Shown in pieces: positions 27,417-35,477 of a DNA stretch of 64,000 nucleotides. Origin of the DNA: Acinetobacter sp. ANC 4173 (GTDB lineage Bacteria; Pseudomonadota; Gammaproteobacteria; Pseudomonadales; Moraxellaceae); NCBI RefSeq assembly GCF_004331255.1, contig NZ_SJOF01000006.1:1-64000 (forward strand). Reading direction: 5' to 3'. Position 1 is the first letter of the stretch. Every line of letters begins with the position of its first letter. The notes below the pieces were generated by a model that had not been told where the DNA came from, did not search any database, and worked only from the letters and a program-made list of their open reading frames with translations. Both the position numbers and the translations under genes were made by a program.

Positions 27417-28136
27417 ATGCAAATTATCGGACATCGTGGCGCGCGGGGTGAAGCACCTGAAAACACCTTAGGTGGATTCCAATATTTACATGACTTGGGC
27501 ATTCGTGCTGTCGAGTTTGATGTGCGCCAACTCAAAGATGACACATTGGTAGTCATGCATGATGATAATTTTTTACGCACGACCTCAATTGAACAAAATC
27601 TTTACACCTGTACAGCTCATGACTTACACCGCTTCAATCAAGCCTCGATCTGGATGGATTGGCAACCTCAAGTGACGCCTACTTTAGAACAAAGCCTTAA
27701 CGTTCTACGTGAATTTTCTCATCTAGAAGTGGAAGTGAAAGCAGTGAATGATTTTGCAGCCGCAGAAAAACTGATTCAAAGTTTAGAACACACTTTGGCA
27801 GGGTTTGAGCATAATGCAGTCATCACCAGTTTTGACTTGAAAATTCACCACGCTTTACAACAGGCTAAGTCGCGATTTAAACGAGGACTTCTGATTGAAG
27901 AGGACATCCAAGAACGTGCCATTGAACAGGCACTGGCATTAGGCTGTAGCCGTATTGGCTGGATGAATCAATTGGCAAGCGATGCCTTAATTCAAGCTAC
28001 CCACGCTGCGGGATTAAAGGTCAGTGTCTGGACCGTCAATAATGTTGATCGCGCCAAGCATCTGCAAACTTGTGGTATTGATGGCTTGATTACCGATTTT
28101 CCCAAAATGATGCTGCAACAGCTGAATTTGGACTAA
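27417..28136 (+). CDS. Glycerophosphodiester phosphodiesterase
   Basis: This 239-residue TIM-barrel enzyme hydrolyses glycerophosphodiesters to glycerol-3-phosphate and an alcohol. The GDPD core is clear: IGHRGARGEAPENT at residues 3-16 (catalytic His and Arg), EFDVRQLKDD with the metal-binding Glu and Asp, VMHDD with the second His, VEVKAV, and the C-terminal VSVWTVNN and IDGLITDFP. There is no signal peptide, so it is a cytoplasmic UgpQ-like form. It is transcribed alone as far as can be seen. Substrate range is probably deacylated phospholipids. Confidence 0.93.
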   Translation: MQIIGHRGARGEAPENTLGGFQYLHDLGIRAVEFDVRQLKDDTLVVMHDDNFLRTTSIEQNLYTCTAHDLHRFNQASIWMDWQPQVTPTLEQSLNVLREFSHLEVEVKAVNDFAAAEKLIQSLEHTLAGFEHNAVITSFDLKIHHALQQAKSRFKRGLLIEEDIQERAIEQALALGCSRIGWMNQLASDALIQATHAAGLKVSVWTVNNVDRAKHLQTCGIDGLITDFPKMMLQQLNLD

Positions 28137-28428
28137 GAGTTGGTTCGTATAACAAGCAGAATTGACCCGAAATTAAGATGAGTACAGCAGTTGACCTAAA
28201 GTACAATAGAAATATATTCAGCAACCAATAAAAATAGCGAATTGATTACGATAAATTCAATCTTAGCATAGTCTTATTCTGTTACTGTTTAGTACAATAC
28301 AACTGTACAATAATGCTAGAGTACCAATGTTGCTCATGCTAATATGCCAGAATCTTAATCCTTACAACTTGTAATGATTTAAGTTCTCAATTTTAACCTG
28401 TATCAGGTTTCTAGGAGTGCTGTTGGAG

Positions 28429-29595
28429 ATGAATCCTCCCCTACCTCAAGCCCCAATTAACTGGATTGCAATTTTTGCACTGGTTTTTTTACCTATTGTT
28501 GCAGTTATCGCTGTTCCACTCTATGCCATTAATCATGATTTTAGCGCAAGCGCGTGGGTCAGCATGATTGTGTTATTGGGTATGAGTAGTTTGGGTATTA
28601 CTGCGGGCTATCATCGCTTATGGGCACATCGTGCTTATGAGGCGACACTACCTTTAAAAATCATTCTCATGATTATGGGTACTTTTGCCGTTCAGAACAG
28701 TATTTTATTCTGGTCTTCTGGTCACCGTACCCATCACCGTCATGTCGATGATGTGGAAAAAGATCCGTACTCAATCAATAAAGGCTTTTGGTTTGCCCAT
28801 ATGGGGTGGATGTTACATGACTATCCAGCAGCAGAGCCTAATTTTAAAAATGCACCTGACCTGCTAAATGACAAGTTGGTCATGTTCCAACATAAATATT
28901 ATGTGCCTTTGGTTATTTTGGTACATACCGGTATTTTATTACCTATCGGTTGGGCGGTTGGCGATATGTGGGGCGTGTTACTTTTGGGTGGATTGGTACG
29001 TTTAATCCTGAGCCATCATGTGACCTTCTTCATTAACTCACTTTGCCATATGTGGGGTAAACGCCCATATACGGACGAAAATACCGCGCGTGACAACTTC
29101 TTGCTTGCGATTGCCACTTGGGGCGAGGGTTATCACAACTATCACCACATTTTCCAATATGACTATCGTAATGGTGTGAAATGGTGGCAGTATGATCCAA
29201 CCAAATGGCTCATCTGGTCATGTTCAAAACTCGGTTTAGCGAAAAACTTGCGTCGTATTCCAAGCTTTAATATCAAGAAAGCCGAACTTGCGATGAAGTT
29301 CAAATACGCTGAACAAGACTTAGAAGTTCATGGTCTAAACGTGAGTGACGATATCAATTCGGCTAAAGCCCGTATTGCTCAAGAGTACGATGCATTTACT
29401 CAAACCTTGAATGACTGGGCAAAGTTGAAAGAACAAGAAATTCAAGCCAAGAAAACGGCTGTGGCTGAAAAAATCCATCTAATGGATGAGAAACTCAAAA
29501 TTGAATTTCAGTTGGTCGAAAAGCGTTTAGGACATCATCGTGAGACTTTAACCAAGCTGATGCGTAGCATTAAAAAAGCACCTGTTTCACAGTAA
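28429..29595 (+). CDS. Acyl-CoA/acyl-lipid delta-9 desaturase
   Basis: This membrane di-iron fatty-acid desaturase has 388 residues from the ATG at 28429; GTG 28417 or TTG 28423 in the same frame are also possible because AGGAG lies at 28413-28417. All three histidine boxes are present: HRLWAH near residue 65, HRTHHRHVDD near 102 and HNYHH near 240. About four hydrophobic helices flank them. The C-terminal ~110 residues are a charged helical extension rich in Lys and Glu, longer than in minimal stearoyl-CoA desaturases. It should introduce the double bond that controls membrane fluidity. Three GTACAAT repeats lie in the upstream region. Confidence 0.9.
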   Translation: MNPPLPQAPINWIAIFALVFLPIVAVIAVPLYAINHDFSASAWVSMIVLLGMSSLGITAGYHRLWAHRAYEATLPLKIILMIMGTFAVQNSILFWSSGHRTHHRHVDDVEKDPYSINKGFWFAHMGWMLHDYPAAEPNFKNAPDLLNDKLVMFQHKYYVPLVILVHTGILLPIGWAVGDMWGVLLLGGLVRLILSHHVTFFINSLCHMWGKRPYTDENTARDNFLLAIATWGEGYHNYHHIFQYDYRNGVKWWQYDPTKWLIWSCSKLGLAKNLRRIPSFNIKKAELAMKFKYAEQDLEVHGLNVSDDINSAKARIAQEYDAFTQTLNDWAKLKEQEIQAKKTAVAEKIHLMDEKLKIEFQLVEKRLGHHRETLTKLMRSIKKAPVSQ

Positions 29596-29626
29596 TTGCT
29601 GTCTAATGAATTGATCGTTTCGAAAG

Positions 29627-29650
29627 AAAGCTCCGTAAGGGGCTTTTTTT
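29627..29650 (+). terminator. Terminator after desaturase gene
   Basis: The stem AAAGCTCC / GGGGCTTT (29627-29634, 29639-29646, one G-U) with a GTAA loop runs into a T-tract. Confidence 0.8.
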
Positions 29651-29680
29651 AGCAATACATAAAACATAAAGGAAAACCAT

Positions 29681-30010
29681 ATGGATATAATAAACATCCC
29701 TTTCGGCATCACCAACTGGGCAGAGATACCAACCACCCGTCATACAGGTGATCAAGGTTATGCCCTGTGGCGCACTCAGCAATTTGACACGATTCGCGTG
29801 CGCATGGTGGAGTATTCGGAGAACTATCTTGCCGACCATTGGTGTTCTAAAGGGCATATTCTGTTGTGCTTAGAAGGCGAACTACACACCGAACTAGATG
29901 ATGGTCGTAGCTTTACCCTCACAGCAGGCATGAGTTACCAAGTTGCGGATCAAGCAGAAGCACATCGCTCATCTACTTCAAAAGGTGCCAAGCTGTTTAT
30001 AGTTGACTAA
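29681..30010 (+). CDS. DHCW-motif cupin-fold protein
   Basis: This 109-residue protein resembles the small cupin family annotated 'DHCW motif cupin fold protein', which is common in Acinetobacter. The eponymous region reads ADHWCSKGHILLCLEGEL near residues 47-64, and the chain is almost wholly beta. The His and Cys could bind a metal, but the function is unknown. It has an AAGGAAAA ribosome binding site and lies between the desaturase terminator and selO. Confidence 0.85.
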   Translation: MDIINIPFGITNWAEIPTTRHTGDQGYALWRTQQFDTIRVRMVEYSENYLADHWCSKGHILLCLEGELHTELDDGRSFTLTAGMSYQVADQAEAHRSSTSKGAKLFIVD

Positions 30011-30088
30011 AACAGTTGGATATATCTCTTAATACTAAAACTTTGCTATATTGATGGGGTCATGGCTTATCCCTTGTGATCCTTCACT

Positions 30089-31534
30089 ATGCAGTTCAAT
30101 TCACGCTACTCCCTCCTTCCTTCAAAGCTTTATCACCATCAACAGCCCTTGCCACTGAAAGGGGCAAAAGCAGGTCATTTCAATGCCGCTTTAGCAGAGC
30201 AATTACAATGGTCTGAAGCCGAAAAACAGTCTTGGGTAGAGATTTGTAGTGGACAAAAAACCTTTGCTGAGTTCGCGCCGCTTGCAATGGTCTATGCTGG
30301 GCATCAATTTGGCCAGTGGGCAGGTCAACTCGGGGATGGGCGCGGTTTACTGATTGCGCAAATTCTCGATCAAAAACAACAAACCATCGACTTACATTTA
30401 AAGGGTGCAGGCTCGACCCCCTACTCGCGTATGGGCGATGGGCGTGCGGTTTTACGCTCCGTCATTCGTGAGTATTTGGCAGGTCATGCACTCAATGCAC
30501 TAGGTATTCCCTCTAGTAATGCAGTCGGTTTTACTTCGTCTACACAAGGTGTACAACGTGAAAAATTAGAGCTGGGTGCGATGATGTTACGTACATCGGA
30601 CTGTCATATTCGCTTGGGGCACTTTGAGTGGATCAATCAGTATCAACCTGATTTACTCGGCGAATTTACCCAAAAATGCATCGCATGGCATTACCCCGAA
30701 TGTTTAGAGGCAGAACAACCCGTTTTAGCTTTCGCCACCCAAGTGATTCAACGGACTGCGGTCATGATTGCCAAATGGCAACTGGCCGGCTTCGCACATG
30801 GGGTGATGAATACTGATAATTTAAACATTACAGGTTCAACCCTCGATTTTGGCCCTTATGGCTTTATGGAACGCTTCCGTCCAAATTGGATTAACAATCA
30901 CTCCGACTACCAAGGGCGCTATACCTATCAGCAGCAGCCGAGCATTGGACACTGGAACTTATGGACATGGTTGAATAACCTCATTCCGCTTTGCCCTCAA
31001 GACTATGATAAAGAACAATGGAAGCAAGACCTTGCCATTTGCCTAGAGCACTATGAACCCACGTTCTTGGAGCACTATAAACTGGGTTTAAGTCAGAAAA
31101 TGGGCTTGCCTCATTTCCATGCTGACAGTTTCGACTGTGCCATGACCTTCTTACGGATTCTACAAACCGAACAGCTCGACTACACACAAAGCTTTACTCG
31201 TTTGCAGAATCAACAATATGAAATGATTAAAGATGACTGCCTTGACCGTCGTCAGTTTGAAAGTTTCCTTGCGCAATATGAAAAGATTCGTGCCAATCAA
31301 GACACAGCAGCACTCGATGCTGCCATGCAGCAAGCCAACCCTGTTTATATCCTACGCAATCACATGGCACAAAAAGCGATTGAACTGGCTGAGCGGAATG
31401 ATTTTTCCGAAGTTGACCGACTGTTTAAATTGTTAAGCCAACCTTTTACCATACAACCTAATTTAGAAAAAACTGAAGATTTAGCTCCATTAGCAAATGA
31501 TGTGCCTGAAGTGATGGTGAGTTGTTCATCTTAA
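30089..31534 (+). CDS. selO: Protein adenylyltransferase SelO (YdiU family)
   Basis: SelO (481 residues) is a pseudokinase-fold enzyme that transfers AMP to Ser, Thr or Tyr of proteins involved in redox homeostasis. Signatures are YAGHQFGQWAGQLGDGRG (nucleotide loop), LKGAGSTPYSRMGDGRAVLRS with the key Lys, and HGVMNTDNLNITG with the Asn/Asp metal site, followed by DFGPYGFME. Bacterial SelO proteins lack the C-terminal selenocysteine of animal forms. Here the C-terminus ends VSCSS, with an ordinary Cys three residues from the end. It stands alone before a YjbR-like gene. Confidence 0.95.
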   Translation: MQFNSRYSLLPSKLYHHQQPLPLKGAKAGHFNAALAEQLQWSEAEKQSWVEICSGQKTFAEFAPLAMVYAGHQFGQWAGQLGDGRGLLIAQILDQKQQTIDLHLKGAGSTPYSRMGDGRAVLRSVIREYLAGHALNALGIPSSNAVGFTSSTQGVQREKLELGAMMLRTSDCHIRLGHFEWINQYQPDLLGEFTQKCIAWHYPECLEAEQPVLAFATQVIQRTAVMIAKWQLAGFAHGVMNTDNLNITGSTLDFGPYGFMERFRPNWINNHSDYQGRYTYQQQPSIGHWNLWTWLNNLIPLCPQDYDKEQWKQDLAICLEHYEPTFLEHYKLGLSQKMGLPHFHADSFDCAMTFLRILQTEQLDYTQSFTRLQNQQYEMIKDDCLDRRQFESFLAQYEKIRANQDTAALDAAMQQANPVYILRNHMAQKAIELAERNDFSEVDRLFKLLSQPFTIQPNLEKTEDLAPLANDVPEVMVSCSS

Positions 31535-31595
31535 AAGTTTGGCTTAAACTGTGGATAAATTAAACAATATCCACAGGGCTCCACCCACTAAAGTG

Positions 31596-31976
31596 ATGAT
31601 CACCATGTCCTTACATCTTATTGCTGCAAAAGCTGCACTTGCCCTGCCAGAAGTGACGTGTAGTCAGCCCTTTGGTGAAGGCTGTGATGTCTATAAAGTC
31701 ATGGATAAAATGTTTTTGCTCAATTCATCTTTAAGTGGTGCAACTTTAAGTAACTTAAAAGTTATTCCTGACCACGGCGTGATGCTACGTGATATTTACC
31801 CGTATATTCATGCTGGTTGGCATATGAATAAAAAACATTGGATTTCAATTTATGAGGATCAAAACTTAGATCCAGATTTAGTCATTGATCTGGTACAAAG
31901 TTCTTATGAGCTCGTGGTATCCAAGCTGAATAAACGACAAAGACAGCGAATCGCTGCGCTTAAAGCCATCAGCTAA
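31596..31976 (+). CDS. MmcQ/YjbR-family protein
   Basis: This small protein of about 126 residues resembles the MmcQ/YjbR family (PF04237): an alpha/beta fold with the motif FGEGCDVYKVMDKMF in the first third, YIHAGWHMNKKHWISI in the middle, and a C-terminal helix ending in Arg/Lys. The family has a DNA-binding-like 'double wing' fold, but no established function is known to me. The start is uncertain: ATG at 31596 or 31605, or a GTG at 31551. No strong ribosome binding site decides it. It follows selO after a short gap and may be cotranscribed. Confidence 0.78.
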   Translation: MITMSLHLIAAKAALALPEVTCSQPFGEGCDVYKVMDKMFLLNSSLSGATLSNLKVIPDHGVMLRDIYPYIHAGWHMNKKHWISIYEDQNLDPDLVIDLVQSSYELVVSKLNKRQRQRIAALKAIS

Positions 31977-32145
31977 ATATTAGGTAAATACTTTTTTAAT
32001 TCTTCTCTTTAAATGAACCTGAATTCGGCTTCAATATTTATCCACCTTATTGAAAAACAATGATCTTGGCGGAGTCTTATTGAGTTCTCATCCAATTTCA
32101 TCGCTAGCCTGCCGCTCACCCTACTTTTGTTTAGGCAAAACCATC

Positions 32146-32233
32146 GTCATCTGCAAAATCTGTTCACGTCTTTGATTTGTTAAAATATATCAAACAACAT
32201 TATCTTGTTTACACTGTGCAGATTGCAGATGAC
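32146..32233. repeat. Inverted repeat flanking candidate promoter
   Basis: GTCATCTGCA-AA-ATCTG at 32146-32162 faces CAGATTGCAGATGAC at 32219-32233, a 15-base match apart from two extra A. The 56 bases between them contain the candidate promoter. As RNA it would form a large stem; as DNA it could be a paired operator. Confidence 0.6.
32177..32205 (+). promoter_or_regulatory. Candidate promoter for a small RNA
   Basis: TTGTTA (32177-32182) and TTATCT (32200-32205) are exactly 17 bases apart in an AT-rich stretch. A transcript starting near 32212 would run about 245 bases to the terminator at 32427-32455 with no credible coding frame. Confidence 0.3.
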
Positions 32234-32426
32234 CTTTCCGCATATCATCTTTCTTATCGAACTCAGGTTACTTATCTAAAAGCTCAACCCTATCACTGCA
32301 TCAAGCAGATCATAGATTTGAATACATCTTATCTCTGCTGAGCAGCTTTTCGATGTTCTCTACGTATTTCCCTCTTTGGAACCCAAAATTCCACTAAAAG
32401 CGAAGTGAGCAATTGACAGCTCATAA

Positions 32427-32457
32427 AAAAAGCCCGACATCCTGTCGGGCTTTTTCG
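32427..32457 (+). terminator. Strong terminator in gene-poor region
   Basis: A perfect 13-bp stem AAAAAGCCCGACA / TGTCGGGCTTTTT (32427-32439, 32443-32455) with a TCC loop. It is symmetrical and could act both ways. No annotated gene ends next to it on either strand; the nearest upstream gene stops 450 bases away. Confidence 0.85.
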
Positions 32458-32755
32458 TATTGATTCGCTAGGTATAACTCCTGTCGTACCTCACATCCTA
32501 GTGCTGAACTTATCATTTTTGTTTTATGTTTTGGAACTTCCTGTTCTCCATGACTGCATCATATAAAAAATCTTGGGGCTGACCTAGACGCAATCCGCTT
32601 GAATAGTTGTAAGCCAAAACGTACATGAAAAAACAAGCGTAATTAGACTTACCCCCAAAATTATCCGCAGAAATTGTGGATAGTTTTCAGGATGACTGAA
32701 GCTGAGCCTTACTCCTTAAAATTAATTTTTGAGTACTTTAAAACCAACTTGATAG

Positions 32756-33007
32756 CTCACGGCTTCAATCTGTAGGAAATACAACCACTCTTTTCTCGAT
32801 TTTGCCTATTTAATTATCGATACATATCAATCTGAAAAGATTGAGTATGCAAGTCGCTCACTCTCCACCCAAGTTAATCAGAAAGCCATGGTGAACTCAT
32901 ACAAAGACCCTCTGAGACTCAGTAAAATCTGGGGTATTTTCTTGCTCAGTTGCTTATTTGAATGTATTGTCGAAAAGTTAAGACGCTATCTCACAATCCA
33001 ACCCTAA
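32756..33007 (+). pseudogene. Possible gene remnant (84-codon open frame without start)
   Basis: An open frame from a stop at 32753-32755 to TAA at 33005-33007 gives 83 residues with protein-like composition: a mixed N-terminal half, then the hydrophobic stretch WGIFLLSCLFECIVEKLRRY near the end, like a C-terminal membrane anchor. The only ATG (about 32889) would leave fewer than 40 codons and has no good ribosome binding site. I do not recognise it. It may be the tail of a decayed gene or chance. Confidence 0.22.
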
Positions 33008-33168
33008 GTGACATGCACATGGCTAGTAGAATTCTTCGCTGATTTGAATACAGACTCATCGACCTTGTCTAAAACAAACGTAAAAGTAAAAAGACAAATT
33101 AAAACATTATTCAAAATGCTTGTAATTTAGCAATCAATCAGAACCCTAAATGATCAAAAGCCCAATAA

Positions 33169-33193
33169 AAAAGGACTCATATTGAGTCCTTTT
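33169..33193 (-). terminator. Terminator after amino-acid permease gene
   Basis: The stem AAAAGGACTCA / TGAGTCCTTTT (33169-33179, 33183-33193) lies 20 bases past the permease stop, with a T-tract on the minus strand. Confidence 0.8.
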
Positions 33194-33212
33194 CAACATC
33201 ATCACCTGCGCT

Positions 33213-34568
33213 TTAGCTTTTCTTCGGCTTGAATGTTTTAAATAAAACAAAGAGCACGAGGATCCAGACAGGAAGCATCAACACAGAAAGCATAAAACCT
33301 TGATTCCACATGATATATAAAATCATCAGCATAAAAGCTAAAACAAAATAATTGCTAAACGGTGCAAACAACGCTGGAAACTTGGTTTGAATGCCCTGTT
33401 TTTTCATACTCTGTCTAAATTTAAGATGGATCAAACTGATCATCATCCAATTTAGCACCGCCGCACTGACCACAATATAAATCAGATAACTCAGCGCTTT
33501 TTCAGGCAAGAAGTAATTCAACAGCACACAACCGAAAATCAGTAATGCTGAAAATAAAACCGCCGCAATCGGTGTCCCTTGTCGATTAACCTGCTTAAAA
33601 ACTTGTGGAGCATTGCCCTGTTCTGCCAGACCTAATAGCATGCGACTATTGGCATACATACCACTATTACAAACAGAAACCGATGCAGTCAGAATAATAA
33701 AATTCAGTAAATGCGCTGCCCAATCAATGCCCATTTGCTTAAAAATAAGCACAAATGGACTTTTATCTAGCCCACCCAAATCCAATTGATTCCAAGGTAC
33801 CAAAGACAAAAGAATCGCCAGCGAGCAAATATAGAATAGGAAAACCCGAATCACGGTTTGATTGACGGCTTTTGGAATGTTCTTTTCAGGATCTTCGGTT
33901 TCCGCAGCCGCCATACTGATCAGCTCAATGCCACCAAAGGCAAACATCATAAAGGCCAGCATATAAAACAAGCCTTCAAAGCCATGTGGGAAAAACCCAC
34001 CATGTGCCCATAAGTTCGTGACGGATGCGGTTGAACCCACATCTGCCGTCAACAACAGATAAACCCCGAAGATGATCATGGCAATAATCGCCACAACTTT
34101 AATCATCGACAGCCAGAACTCAGACTCAGCATACAGTTTGACATTGGCGAGATTGGCCAGTGTGATCACCACAAAAAACACCAGCACCGAGACCCACGCA
34201 GGAATATGCGGCCACCAGTAATTCACATACTTGCCAATCGCGGTCAGCTCAGTCATCACCACCAAGATATACAGTACCCAGTAGTTCCAGCCCGTTAAAA
34301 AGCCTGAAAACCGCCCCCAATATTTAAAGGCAAAGTAGCTGAATGAACCCGTCACTGGCTCATGCACAATCATTTCACCGAGCTGACGCATAATTAAAAA
34401 TGCAATCAAACCGCCAATCATATAACCCAAAATAATGGATGGGCCAGCAGATTCAATAATATGTGCTGAACCTAAGAACAGCCCTGTACCAATTGCACCA
34501 CCCATGGCAATCAATTGAATATGGCGGTTCTTTAAACGGCGCTGAAGTTTAGGCGTCTCGCTGCTCAA
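33213..34568 (-). CDS. Amino-acid permease, AroP/PheP-like (APC family)
   Basis: This 451-residue inner-membrane transporter has about 12 helices. The APC-family start motif GGAIGTGLFLGSA is at about residues 23-35, and the chain stays close to E. coli AroP as I recall it: SAGPSIILGYMIGG, RQLGEMIVHEPVTGSFSYFA, GWNYWVLYILVVMTELTAIG. Aromatic amino-acid uptake (proton-coupled) is therefore likely, but ProY, GabP and CycA relatives look similar, so the substrate is not certain. It is monocistronic with a terminator after it. Confidence 0.88.
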   Translation of the reverse strand: MSSETPKLQRRLKNRHIQLIAMGGAIGTGLFLGSAHIIESAGPSIILGYMIGGLIAFLIMRQLGEMIVHEPVTGSFSYFAFKYWGRFSGFLTGWNYWVLYILVVMTELTAIGKYVNYWWPHIPAWVSVLVFFVVITLANLANVKLYAESEFWLSMIKVVAIIAMIIFGVYLLLTADVGSTASVTNLWAHGGFFPHGFEGLFYMLAFMMFAFGGIELISMAAAETEDPEKNIPKAVNQTVIRVFLFYICSLAILLSLVPWNQLDLGGLDKSPFVLIFKQMGIDWAAHLLNFIILTASVSVCNSGMYANSRMLLGLAEQGNAPQVFKQVNRQGTPIAAVLFSALLIFGCVLLNYFLPEKALSYLIYIVVSAAVLNWMMISLIHLKFRQSMKKQGIQTKFPALFAPFSNYFVLAFMLMILYIMWNQGFMLSVLMLPVWILVLFVLFKTFKPKKS

Positions 34569-34723
34569 AACACATGCTCATCTGATAAAAAATGAATTGT
34601 ACTGCTTGCACAAGCGATCAACCAGTCTTGTACTTTAAAATCGCCAATTGCTCGGTTTCATTGCACCCACTGGAAATTTAAACGGACGGCTGATTTTGAT
34701 TGCCTCCTTTGCTTTAATCCCAT

Positions 34724-34760
34724 AAAAAAAGCGGATAGCCCAAGGCTTATCCGCTTCTTC
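34724..34760 (-). terminator. Terminator after baeR
   Basis: The stem AAGCGGATA / TATCCGCTT, extended by a GCC/GGC pairing, runs into seven T on the minus strand, 20 bases past the response-regulator stop. Confidence 0.82.
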
Positions 34761-34779
34761 TATCGTTCAGAAAACTGAA

Positions 34780-35466
34780 TTAATCTTCTGGATACTCAAA
34801 ACGATAGCCGACACCATACACCGCTTGAATCCATTCATGACGATTACCCGTTTCGGCTGCATCCGAAATCTTACGACGTAAGTTCTTAATGTGACTATCA
34901 ATCACACGGTCAGCCACATCAAAACTATCTGGATTAATATGGTCTAACAATTGTACGCGCGAATAAACTTGTCCAACATGCTCAAGGAACAATTCCAAAA
35001 GACGAAATTCGGTTGGGGTTAAGTTGAGGGTCTTTTGTTGATACCAAATGCGTTGTTGTGCTTTATCTACCCGAAATAAGCTGTTTTCTTCAGGCTCAGC
35101 TTTACGCTCTAAACGGCGTAAAACCGCCTGTACACGCGCCACCAATTCTTTCGGACTAAAAGGCTTACAGACATAATCGTCTGCTCCCATGTTTAAACCA
35201 AGCACACGGTCAATTTCTTCGGTGCGTGCCGTCACCATAATGATCGGTAAATCCGACTGTTCGCGGACTTTACGGCAAATCGTTAAACCATCCATACGCG
35301 GGACCATCAAGTCTAAAATCATCAGACTCGGTTTGCGTTGCATAAAACTGTCATAGGCTTCCTGCCCATCATGGAACAGGCTCACTTCAAGACCTGCGGC
35401 TTCTAGATAATCACGGACCAATTGAGCCAGTTCAACTTCATCTTCAACCAGCATAATATGCTTCAT
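34780..35466 (-). CDS. baeR: Response regulator BaeR (OmpR/PhoB family)
   Basis: The ATG at 35466 (228 residues; AAGGAA seven bases upstream) is chosen over a longer frame reaching into baeS. The N-terminal receiver domain starts MLVEDEVELAQL with acidic pocket residues and the phosphorylated Asp in LMILDLMVPRMDG near residue 52. Thr and Lys of the switch region are in IMVTART and YVCKPFSPKEL. The C-terminal winged-helix domain includes LTPTEFRLLELFL and the VDSHIKNLRRKI-like recognition region. With BaeS it forms an envelope-stress two-component system. In A. baumannii BaeSR affects efflux pump (AdeAB) expression and tolerance to tannic acid and antibiotics. It follows baeS by 11 bases. Confidence 0.92.
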   Translation of the reverse strand: MKHIMLVEDEVELAQLVRDYLEAAGLEVSLFHDGQEAYDSFMQRKPSLMILDLMVPRMDGLTICRKVREQSDLPIIMVTARTEEIDRVLGLNMGADDYVCKPFSPKELVARVQAVLRRLERKAEPEENSLFRVDKAQQRIWYQQKTLNLTPTEFRLLELFLEHVGQVYSRVQLLDHINPDSFDVADRVIDSHIKNLRRKISDAAETGNRHEWIQAVYGVGYRFEYPED

Positions 35467-35477
35467 GAATATTTCCT

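Larger units (their letters stand above)
31977..33212. other. Gene-poor region of about 1.2 kb
   Basis: No complete gene is supported. It contains an inverted repeat (32146-32162 / 32219-32233), a candidate promoter (32177-32205) and a strong terminator (32427-32455). There is also an unstarted open frame (32756-33007) and a short minus-strand protein-like tail (32559-32639). The convergent terminator of the permease gene lies at 33169-33193. The mixture looks like a candidate sRNA plus decayed genes. Confidence 0.5.

Noticed and set aside
32569..32656. Possible insertion-sequence ends (TTGGGGCTGACC versus GACTTACCCCCAA)
   Set aside because: The match between the two ends is imperfect and no transposase reading frame or target duplication could be seen between or around them.
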